From CAZNHL01 sp964572965 (GTDB lineage: Bacteria; Bacteroidota; Bacteroidia; Cytophagales; UBA9547), in the NCBI GenBank assembly GCA_964572965.1, contig CAZNHL010000073.1, forward strand, positions 1 through 18,348: a DNA stretch of 18,348 bases, written 5' to 3'. Positions within the stretch are counted from its first letter, which is position 1; each line of letters begins with the position of its first letter. The position numbers were made by a program, and so were the translations under genes. The notes below the pieces were generated by a model. The model saw only the letters and a program-made list of their open reading frames with translations, searched no databases and was not told the origin of the DNA. This document shows positions 12,342-18,348 of this stretch, in pieces.

Positions 12342-12896
12342 ATGAGAAAATTATTGTTAGTGGTGTGCATATTTCCATCTGCCGCCTATGCTCAAGTGCC
12401 TGTAGGCCTGGCAACCCGTTCCTGGGCTTTAGGTCAATCACAGGCTATTTATGGGAACCCTACCAAAAGACTCGAGGGGTCAAATACTTCCAGCCTGGTA
12501 ACAAATGTCGGCTATCAGACTTTAGAATCTTACAAAAAGGAAATTGTTCATACGGCTCAGGTGGAAAAGTGGCCGGAAAGCGAGAAAAGACACCGGCTGG
12601 AATTATTACATCACGGTGCCAAAGGCGGCTTTGTTCATTTCTATCTGGTAAGAGAAAGCATGGAGCCTGCTAACACAGGAAACTACGTGTTATTGCTTAC
12701 AGATACACTTGAAAACAAACTTTATCGTTATGAGTTTGAGAGTAGTCCGGCCGAAAAAGATACTGCTAGCGGTGAATGGGTCAATTACTATATGATCCAT
12801 ATCCAGAAGGAAATTAAAGGTACTTTTTTTCTTTACCTAATACCTAAAGCAGCTACAGATAAGAAGAAATACAAATTCCGGGTTATGGCAGGATAG
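12342..12896 (+). CDS. Exported protein of unknown function
   Basis: 184 residues with a clean signal peptide, MRKLLLVVCIFPSAAYA, and probable cleavage before Q18. The mature part is beta-rich and has no cysteine near the cleavage site, so it is periplasmic or outer-membrane associated but not a lipoprotein. Stretches such as GGFVHFYLVRESM, GNYVLLLTDTLENKLYRYEF and GTFFLYLIPKA look like alternating strands of a small beta-sandwich. I do not recognise the family. A strong terminator lies upstream and a 48-bp palindromic terminator directly downstream, so it is transcribed alone. A TATAAT word at about 12321 is unlike the Bacteroidota -7 box and is not taken as evidence. It converges on the flavin oxidoreductase gene. 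Confidence 0.75.
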   Translation: MRKLLLVVCIFPSAAYAQVPVGLATRSWALGQSQAIYGNPTKRLEGSNTSSLVTNVGYQTLESYKKEIVHTAQVEKWPESEKRHRLELLHHGAKGGFVHFYLVRESMEPANTGNYVLLLTDTLENKLYRYEFESSPAEKDTASGEWVNYYMIHIQKEIKGTFFLYLIPKAATDKKKYKFRVMAG

Positions 12897-12897
12897 G

Positions 12898-12945
12898 GAG
12901 TATTAAAAAAGGCTCTGAATTAATTCAGAGCCTTTTTTAATACTC
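12898..12945. terminator. 48-bp perfect palindrome acting as shared terminator of convergent genes
   Basis: The 24 bases 12898-12921 are the exact reverse complement of 12922-12945, with no mismatch and no loop. The core AAAAAAGGCTCTGAATT with its complement gives a GC-containing stem flanked by A6 and T6, so it works as a terminator in both directions. The outer 7 bases on the left (GAGTATT) mirror AATACTC on the right. Confidence 0.88.
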
Positions 12946-12993
12946 AATACTCAATACTCAATACTCAATACTCAATACTCAATACTCAATACT
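12939..12993. repeat. Heptanucleotide tandem repeat (AATACTC)n
   Basis: Seven perfect copies of AATACTC (12939-12987) and a partial eighth, AATACT (12988-12993). The first copy is the end of the 48-bp palindrome. The array ends 3 bases before the stop codon of the convergent flavin oxidoreductase gene. The copy number is likely to vary between strains. Confidence 0.95.
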
Positions 12994-12996
12994 TTT

Positions 12997-15102
12997 CTAT
13001 TCATCTGCCCCGTAAATAATAATGCTAGGGTCGTGTGAAATAGCTATTGCGGTGAGTTTACCAGCCATAACAGAGGCTTCAATACACCCAGCATTAAAAT
13101 TACATGAAGTCCAGTCGCCTGTGATTAACATGTTGTGATAACCGCTTTCGTCAGTTTTTAGACGGCTGTCGCTACTGCCCACTTCTGATAATACATAAAG
13201 TTCAGATGGTTCAGTATTGGCGCGAAAAAACTGTTGTTTGAAGCGCTCTTCATCAATACCGCCTTTCGGAGCTACCAGCATGCTCCAGTTGAAATCTGTT
13301 CTGTCTTCCCAGGTACGTGGCCAGATGTGCATCGTCAGGCGTCTCATGAAATCCAGTGCTTTGTCATAAGCCATGGCTTTGGATTTCGCAGGGAAATTTG
13401 TGTCAGAAGTATCAGGAGGGAAGTTTACTCCGTACAATGGGCCGCATAAGTATGCAATATTGTTTGGGACTTCATTGCCTACCCAGCTTTCTCTAATGAT
13501 TACGTCACTCATGTCTGCCCAAGTGTCATATGGTTCTTCATATGAACCTACCAATGTCAGACATTGATTCCAATATTTATAACCAAGTCCGGATACGTCT
13601 GGTTTGAACCATAACTGTAAAGCCTGTGTAGGAGTTGCAGTTACTTTTTTAACCATTTTACGCCACTGTTCATTATGGTCAAGAATTTCCTTACAGATAA
13701 ATGGAATGGCGCCAATAGATATACCGAAGATGATTTTATCGTAATCTTCGCCATACTTCAGAGAATAATGGTGGCCTTTATCCCAGCCATTATAGTAAGA
13801 TTCTAAATCAATACCTTTTTCTTCTATTTCTTCGCCATTAACTAATTGATCAAAGAATGGTTCTGAAGGCCAGCAAGGGAGTCCTTTGACATCGTAAAGT
13901 GGCTCGTATTCTTTGTCTCCTTTGATTTTTACCTGTTCTTCCATTTCAACCTCAGCTATGTGAGATTTGTCGGCAGACAGTTTTAAGTTTTTGACTTTAT
14001 GGAAATATTTGAATTTGACACCGCGCTTTTTCAGAACCTCATAAATTGGTCCGAAAATTACATCACCCATTCCTGCCATCATTCTATAGTAAATGGCTCC
14101 GTTATAAGTAAACATCAGGCGCATAGCACCTCTAAGCGCCGTTCCGGCTTCAAAAGTTTTATTTTCCTTATAAACCGGATCTGGTCCCTGGTAATAGCGG
14201 TTTCCTGTAAATACAAGCCCATAAACACCTTGTGTCGGGCCAGACATCAGAGTTATTTCAGCGGCTCCGTTTTTCTTAAGCCAGGCTCTGAAATCAAGAT
14301 GGTTAATACAGTCGAAACCTTTCCAGAGTATACCGTTAAAGACAATGCCTTTCAATACGGAAATACCAAAATCGGCTCCAACCCAACCCCTGCGCTTGTT
14401 AGTGTGTTTTTTGAGATAATTAAAGAGCGGGTTCCAGAGAAAAGTGAGCAATCCAAGAGGTGTGAAATGCCATAATAAGATCATAATAACACCAAGAATC
14501 CTTTCTAAAGTGTTGAATGTGAAATTTACACACCATTCAGCCCCTGACACAAGCAGGTCTAACAACCAGTTCTTTTTAATGACCTTACCTGCTTTCCCCG
14601 AACGATTAATAGAATAGTCTTTCTGGTAAACTTTCCACATACTGAAAGTCCAGCTGATCATACTAAAGAAATAACTAGGTATTGTAGGAAGTGGTTCTTC
14701 ACTGGCTCCCGGTATTTTGTTGTTCATCGGAAACTTAAAACACCAGTCTGTATAGGTAGCATCGTAGCAATCTTCCAGTACCACAAAGTCATAAGGTTTG
14801 AAAGCTTCTGTCCAGATAGCCATTGGGCGGTCTTTGGGACGGTTGTTTTCCTTGTAAACTTGCTGTATAGTGTCGAAAGCATTGTCGTAAAATCCGAACC
14901 ATAGGTGAAGCCCATGTTCTTCAATACGATCGGAAATTTTGCGGTTACGCCCACTGGCTCCTTTGCCTCCGATACGCCAGCCCATCTGATAAAGGGTAAT
15001 GTCATACTTTTCCTGCCAGTCCGGGTGCTTGGTCAATTCGAGGATACTTGTAAGAGAGGATATACCACCTCCCAATACAGCAATTTTTTCTTTGTTTTTC
15101 AT
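12997..15102 (-). CDS. Large FAD-dependent amine-oxidase / phytoene-desaturase-like oxidoreductase
   Basis: 701 residues, longer than the 450-550 usual for amine-oxidase-fold desaturases. The N-terminal FAD-binding Rossmann motif is AVLGGGISSLTS (8-19), with Ser in place of the third glycine, followed by GWRIGGKGASGRN (41-53) and EEHGLHLWFGFYDN (61-74); the HGxHxxxGxY pattern is found in carotenoid desaturases and HpnE-like enzymes. The C-terminal FAD site is ITGDWTSCNFNAGCIEASVMAGK (660-682), as in plant-type desaturases (GDWT). Between them is a hydrophobic stretch (201-223, RILGVIMILLWHFTPLGLLTFLW) and an insertion-rich substrate domain, so membrane association and a lipophilic substrate are likely. 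It is the second gene of an operon behind the ADC-like gene, 65 nt downstream. The real substrate is unknown; a role in polyene, isoprenoid or other lipid oxidation is inferred. Confidence 0.8.
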   Translation of the reverse strand: MKNKEKIAVLGGGISSLTSILELTKHPDWQEKYDITLYQMGWRIGGKGASGRNRKISDRIEEHGLHLWFGFYDNAFDTIQQVYKENNRPKDRPMAIWTEAFKPYDFVVLEDCYDATYTDWCFKFPMNNKIPGASEEPLPTIPSYFFSMISWTFSMWKVYQKDYSINRSGKAGKVIKKNWLLDLLVSGAEWCVNFTFNTLERILGVIMILLWHFTPLGLLTFLWNPLFNYLKKHTNKRRGWVGADFGISVLKGIVFNGILWKGFDCINHLDFRAWLKKNGAAEITLMSGPTQGVYGLVFTGNRYYQGPDPVYKENKTFEAGTALRGAMRLMFTYNGAIYYRMMAGMGDVIFGPIYEVLKKRGVKFKYFHKVKNLKLSADKSHIAEVEMEEQVKIKGDKEYEPLYDVKGLPCWPSEPFFDQLVNGEEIEEKGIDLESYYNGWDKGHHYSLKYGEDYDKIIFGISIGAIPFICKEILDHNEQWRKMVKKVTATPTQALQLWFKPDVSGLGYKYWNQCLTLVGSYEEPYDTWADMSDVIIRESWVGNEVPNNIAYLCGPLYGVNFPPDTSDTNFPAKSKAMAYDKALDFMRRLTMHIWPRTWEDRTDFNWSMLVAPKGGIDEERFKQQFFRANTEPSELYVLSEVGSSDSRLKTDESGYHNMLITGDWTSCNFNAGCIEASVMAGKLTAIAISHDPSIIIYGADE

Positions 15103-15167
15103 AAATAGGCTATCAATAAACAGTAATTAGTTGTGCTAAAAATGGTCGGAAAAATCGGGTCGGTTTA

Positions 15168-16175
15168 TTATGCCGACACTCTGCTCTTTTCCTGTGATTT
15201 AAAAAGCTGGGTGCTATTCCAGATTTCTTTACCTGTTTTGAATTCAAAGTCCCATTTGATCCAAAAACCAAGCTTTGCTTTCTGCCCTTTAGGAAGAAGT
15301 CCAAGATCCTGCGCAATAGGGAAGAGGTCGCTTTCAAATAGCTTAAGTTCATAATCACCGGAAAGGAATCCGCCGCTGTGAAAGCGCTTCATGTCGCAAT
15401 AAAAGTCACCTATAGATTGGTAACATGCTTTTGTACTATCTTCCAGGTCTCTGAATTGCTTCAGCGAAACGAAAGGGAATTTTTGATACAAAAGCATATC
15501 GGCGAGTTCTTTCAATAATCCGGGGCTTGGCATTGGTATTTCAGCGTTTCGAAAAATGGTTTCTCTTAGCCTTTTGAATGCCGTTTTTGAATCAGGAAAA
15601 GTTTCGGGATTAGCTGTTGCTGTAGAATTTTTGGTTTTCTTTAACTCAATGAGCTGATGGAAACCCGCAGGTGTTTCTCTGCTGAATTTTTTCAGCATAT
15701 ATGCATCGGCACTGAAAAAATCTGCTTGTGAAGGTTGTGTCGGAAGTTTGAAACTTGCCAGTGTTTTAGGCATGCCAAGTACTTCTTTACCTATTTGCAT
15801 AGCAAAAACACTGTCAACAAATATATAAGGGACAAAAGCGTAAATTCTTTCAGCTATCCAGATACCCCGCTTCTTGTCTAAATGCATTACGAAAAAAGAG
15901 AAGATTAGCTCTTTATAAGGTGCATATCCCCAGTTAATGTAAGGTGTTGCCTGGGATCTTACGCCATCGTAATCTGCAAATGTAATAATGATGTCACTGA
16001 GCATCGGTTGCATGTAAACCTGTCCTTTAGACGGTTCATTAAACCATTGATCGCACAACATCTGTAGATGATTGCTGTTTCCTTCAAAAAGGAAATTATA
16101 AAAAGTTGCCCCATGGGCAAAATAGGGAGCTTCGGTGACGTAATCACCGTGCAAATTTGCATAGTTAGGCTTCAT
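15168..16175 (-). CDS. Acetoacetate decarboxylase (ADC)-fold protein
   Basis: 335 residues; classical ADC is about 245, so this is longer. The region IAERIYAFVPYIFVDSVFAMQIGKEVLGMPKTLASFKL (about 107-144) matches the core of ADC, where clostridial ADC has GRELSAYPKKLGYPK. The Schiff-base lysine is therefore K137 (GMPKTL), and G129-x-E131 is kept. The neighbouring lysine that lowers the pKa in true ADC is replaced by T138, so it probably does not perform simple acetoacetate decarboxylation. The N-terminus has no signal peptide. A C-terminal domain from about 195 (KTAFKRLRETIFRNAEIPMPSPGLLKEL...) is an extra helical part I do not recognise; it contains MLLYQKFPFVSLKQFRDLED. It is the first gene of the operon with the FAD oxidoreductase. 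Confidence 0.75.
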   Translation of the reverse strand: MKPNYANLHGDYVTEAPYFAHGATFYNFLFEGNSNHLQMLCDQWFNEPSKGQVYMQPMLSDIIITFADYDGVRSQATPYINWGYAPYKELIFSFFVMHLDKKRGIWIAERIYAFVPYIFVDSVFAMQIGKEVLGMPKTLASFKLPTQPSQADFFSADAYMLKKFSRETPAGFHQLIELKKTKNSTATANPETFPDSKTAFKRLRETIFRNAEIPMPSPGLLKELADMLLYQKFPFVSLKQFRDLEDSTKACYQSIGDFYCDMKRFHSGGFLSGDYELKLFESDLFPIAQDLGLLPKGQKAKLGFWIKWDFEFKTGKEIWNSTQLFKSQEKSRVSA

Positions 16176-16340
16176 AAGTTTTCCGACTCTGGTATAAAAA
16201 GGTTGTGGGCAATAAAACTGTTAGTTTTCGGGTAATGCCAGCTGATTCTTTAACGCTGTGCTATTGGAAAGGATACACGATAAAGGAGAGGTGCTAAAAA
16301 AAGAGGAGAAACCGGTATATTGTCTTGAAATTATACAAAT
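16176..16340. other. Intergenic region upstream of the ADC-FAD operon
   Basis: It should hold the operon promoter and leader. No TAnnTTTG -7 box was found on the minus strand. The only visible structure is AAAACT-GTT-AGTTTT (16214-16228), a small inverted repeat. No small ORF of note was seen. A non-consensus or activator-dependent promoter is possible. Confidence 0.3.
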
Positions 16341-16377
16341 AAAAACGTCCCGCCGGAAATTTCAGCGGGACGTTTTT
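16341..16377 (-). terminator. Terminator of the 16394 gene
   Basis: AAAAACGTCCCGC (16341-16353) and GCGGGACGTTTTT (16365-16377) form a perfect 13-bp stem with an 11-base loop and A/T tracts at both ends. It lies about 16 nt after the stop of the minus-strand gene ending at 16394 and insulates it from the ADC-FAD operon. Confidence 0.85.
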
Positions 16378-16393
16378 ATTTATTATTTGAGTT

Positions 16394-17467
16394 CTATTTA
16401 GGCCCTTCTACATTAGAAAGATCAATAGGGAAATGTCTTGATGTAAGTTTGTTTTTGTTTAATGCGATCTGGATATCTTTAATGGCAGCAATGATTGCTT
16501 TTCCATCTCCCGTATCATAATCATTTACGATTATTTCATTCGCATATTTATTTGCATTGTTGTAATCTTCAGTCCAGAAATAAATCAGAGCAAGATTGTA
16601 ATAACAAGAATAGCGGATCTTTTTAGAAGGTTTGTCATCAACAGGATACTTCGGGAATGTTTTTGTGAAGTATTCAATAGACGGGGCCAATTGAGGCAGC
16701 AGGTCTTTTGGATTGTCATTTGCGTTGATTGTGTTAAGGATATTGCGGGCATTTTTTGTTGCTTCAATATGAGCTTTGTTTTCAACATGCTTAGGGCTAT
16801 CCATAATCCAGAGTTGTTGAGAAGCACTACCTACAGTGTAGCCATAATTAACATTCAGGTTTGTGTTAAGCGTTTTAAATGCATTGTCAAATTCCTGAGT
16901 GGCAATCTGCGCTTTAAGGTTGTCTTTATTGTACTCTAAGAAAGAGTTTGCAGAATTGTACTCCGTAAATTCCTGAGATTTGAAAATCTTCTTTGTTTTT
17001 CTTTCAGCAAAGCTATAAGAGTCTATTGATTGCTGTGTATGATAATCTATAATTTTAGTGTTCAGGCCAAATGTGTAAACGATTTCTGACCAGAAATATG
17101 ATTTATTAACTACTACACCATTTCTGTCTTTTTCAGATGTAGTTCTGCTTTTTACTGAAGCTCCTTCAATGATGATGTCTTCTGCAAGAATATTGATATG
17201 GATATGACCCTTTCCGGTTGTGATTTGTTTCATACCAGTGATCTCTATTCTGTTTTCAACATCAGCAGAATAGTAGTTTTTCATGATCTGTGGCAATGAT
17301 ACAGAAACAGAGAATGTTTTGTAGTCGGGTGCAAGAGGTTTTTGTGCAAGTACTCTGTATCTGACAGTGAATATTTCCCTGTCCAAATCGATTTTTTGTG
17401 CAAATGACAGAGATACAGCCATTAAAAGAATAGTTGTTAAAACTAAGCTTAGTTGTCTTTTAAACAT
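16394..17467 (-). CDS. Exported protein of unknown function with TPR-like C-terminal part
   Basis: 357 residues beginning MFKRQLSLVLTTILLMAVSLSFA, a signal peptide cleaved before Q24. Residues 25-130 look like beta-strands (IFTVRYRVL, TFSVSVSLPQIM, IHINILAEDIIIEG). The middle (130-230) is polar and has many Asn and Lys. The C-terminal 100 residues (PSIEYFTKTFP... YYNLALIYFWTEDYNNANKYANEII) contain at least one TPR-like helix pair of the type found in lipoprotein-like repeat proteins. No lipobox and no enzymatic motif. I do not recognise the family. It is probably periplasmic. It starts 150 nt upstream of the asd terminator region, has its own terminator, and does not belong to an obvious operon. 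No clear promoter match was found; TACTTTTA is a partial -7 match. Confidence 0.72.
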   Translation of the reverse strand: MFKRQLSLVLTTILLMAVSLSFAQKIDLDREIFTVRYRVLAQKPLAPDYKTFSVSVSLPQIMKNYYSADVENRIEITGMKQITTGKGHIHINILAEDIIIEGASVKSRTTSEKDRNGVVVNKSYFWSEIVYTFGLNTKIIDYHTQQSIDSYSFAERKTKKIFKSQEFTEYNSANSFLEYNKDNLKAQIATQEFDNAFKTLNTNLNVNYGYTVGSASQQLWIMDSPKHVENKAHIEATKNARNILNTINANDNPKDLLPQLAPSIEYFTKTFPKYPVDDKPSKKIRYSCYYNLALIYFWTEDYNNANKYANEIIVNDYDTGDGKAIIAAIKDIQIALNKNKLTSRHFPIDLSNVEGPK

Positions 17468-17572
17468 GATTAAATAGTTGAGCGTTTCTTAAAAGTATTA
17501 TTTTTTTGTAAAAAACAGGAACTTTTTTGCAGGAAAAGATAACAATAGTGATTGGCTGATAGCTACAAAAAA

Positions 17573-17601
17573 TAAAAGCCTCCCGGTTAGAGAGGCTTTT
17601 A
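17573..17601 (-). terminator. Terminator after asd
   Basis: TAAAAGCCTC (17573-17582) and GAGGCTTTTA (17592-17601) form a 10-bp stem around CCGGTTAGA. In the minus direction it is followed by TTTTTT. It lies 19 nt after the asd stop. Confidence 0.85.
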
Positions 17602-17619
17602 AAATGAATTTTATCTGAA

Positions 17620-18348
17620 TTAAGCTTTAATAAAGCTGTTTTTTAACAAATATTGAGCAATTTGAACTGCGTTTGTAGCAGCGCCTTTACGAAGGTTATC
17701 TGCAACGATCCACATATTCAAAGTTTTTTCCTGAGTTTCGTCACGGCGGATACGGCCTACGAAAGTTTCATCTTTGCCATGTGCATTCATTGGCATTGGG
17801 TAAACCTGATTTGCAGGATCATCCTGTACAATAACGCCTTCAGTTTCAGCAATGATTTTACGAACTTCAGCCAGATCAAATTCGTTTTCGAACTCAATGT
17901 TTACAGCTTCAGAGTGTCCACCCATTACCGGGATACGAACAGTAGTAGCTGTTACCTTTACAGAATCATCACTTAAAATTTTCTTTGTTTCGTTGATCAT
18001 CTTCATTTCTTCTTTCGTGTAACCATTGTCCACGAATACATCGATCTGAGGGATCACGTTCAAGTCAATTTTATATTTGTATGCCATTGGCCCGTCAACA
18101 CCAACACGCTCGTTCATCAATTGATCAACAGCAGCTTTACCTGTACCTGTTACAGACTGGTAAGTAGAGACTACTACACGCTTGATTTTGTATTTTTTGT
18201 GTAATGGCGCCAATACCAATACCATCTGAATAGTAGAACAGTTTGGGTTAGCTATAATTTTATCAGTTGCTTTTAACTCATGAGCGTTTACTTCTGGTAC
18301 TACCAATTTCTTAGTAGGGTCAATTCTCCATGCAGAAGAGTTGTCGAT
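17620..18348 (-). CDS. asd: Aspartate-semialdehyde dehydrogenase (C-terminal part)
   Basis: The frame is open to the right edge of the window and ends at TAA 17620-17622, about 242 codons of a protein that is normally about 330. It reads IDNSSAWRIDPTKKLVVPEVN at the edge, then the active-site motif ANPNCSTIQ (catalytic Cys in NPNCS), VVSTYQSVTGTGKAA, the substrate-binding stretch VRIPVMGGHSEAVNIEFE, and the ending GAATNAVQIAQYLL. The enzyme reduces aspartyl phosphate to aspartate semialdehyde with NADPH in the pathway to lysine (and peptidoglycan precursor), threonine and methionine. The N-terminal NADP-binding domain is outside the window. The TTG at 18306 is not the true start. Confidence 0.95.
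   Translation of the reverse strand: MDNSSAWRIDPTKKLVVPEVNAHELKATDKIIANPNCSTIQMVLVLAPLHKKYKIKRVVVSTYQSVTGTGKAAVDQLMNERVGVDGPMAYKYKIDLNVIPQIDVFVDNGYTKEEMKMINETKKILSDDSVKVTATTVRIPVMGGHSEAVNIEFENEFDLAEVRKIIAETEGVIVQDDPANQVYPMPMNAHGKDETFVGRIRRDETQEKTLNMWIVADNLRKGAATNAVQIAQYLLKNSFIKA

Noticed and set aside
12939..12993. Repeats resembling a short CRISPR-like array
   Set aside because: The unit is 7 bp and there are no spacers; it is a simple tandem repeat.
13999..14475. 158-codon plus-strand ORF inside the flavin oxidoreductase gene
   Set aside because: It is antisense to a well-supported gene and has no recognisable protein pattern.

Overview
This looks like a chromosomal segment from a Bacteroidota member, most likely Sphingobacteriaceae (Pedobacter or a close relative). 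The reasons are a moderately AT-rich composition, several promoters of the Bacteroidota type (TTG, about 20 bp, TAnnTTTG), and protein families common there: a Pif1-type helicase with a C-terminal HTH, MiaE, TtcA and a DUF1456 protein. The assignment comes from reading the sequence; no search was run.

Layout: (1) 1-250, the 3' end of cysN with a strong terminator. (2) 318-1670, an exported TPR protein and an orphan DUF2281 (VapB-like) small protein with a strong terminator. (3) 1816-4062, a large Pif1-family helicase. (4) 4167-5309, a higB-higA toxin-antitoxin module with an array of AAGG/CCTT palindromes between the two genes and a terminator after higA. (5) 5340-5697, an intergenic palindrome and a single-repeat DUF1456 gene, divergent from (6) an MsbA-type ABC exporter (5877-7616). 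(7) 7633-8356, a degraded RelE/ParE-type module on the minus strand: intact antitoxin, toxin interrupted by one in-frame TAG, with short GC-rich repeats on both sides. (8) 8357-10697, miaE, an unlisted 55-codon ORF with its own terminator, a MerR regulator and the divergent ttcA. (9) 10916-12896, three uncharacterised membrane or exported proteins; the second has a signal peptide split by one extra T in a T8 run. (10) 12898-12993, a perfect 48-bp palindromic terminator beside a heptanucleotide tandem repeat. (11) 12997-16175, a two-gene minus-strand operon: an acetoacetate-decarboxylase-fold protein and a very large flavin amine-oxidase/phytoene-desaturase-like oxidoreductase. (12) 16394-17467, an exported protein of unknown function. 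(13) 17620-18348, the C-terminal part of aspartate-semialdehyde dehydrogenase.

Most of the window is core or housekeeping (sulfate assimilation, lysine/threonine/methionine precursor synthesis, two tRNA modification enzymes, a helicase, an exporter). The accessory parts are three toxin-antitoxin remnants or modules (orphan DUF2281, higBA, broken relE/parE) and the ADC-fold plus flavoprotein pair. That pair is the best candidate for undescribed biochemistry. No CRISPR array, rRNA, tRNA, insertion sequence or prophage is visible.
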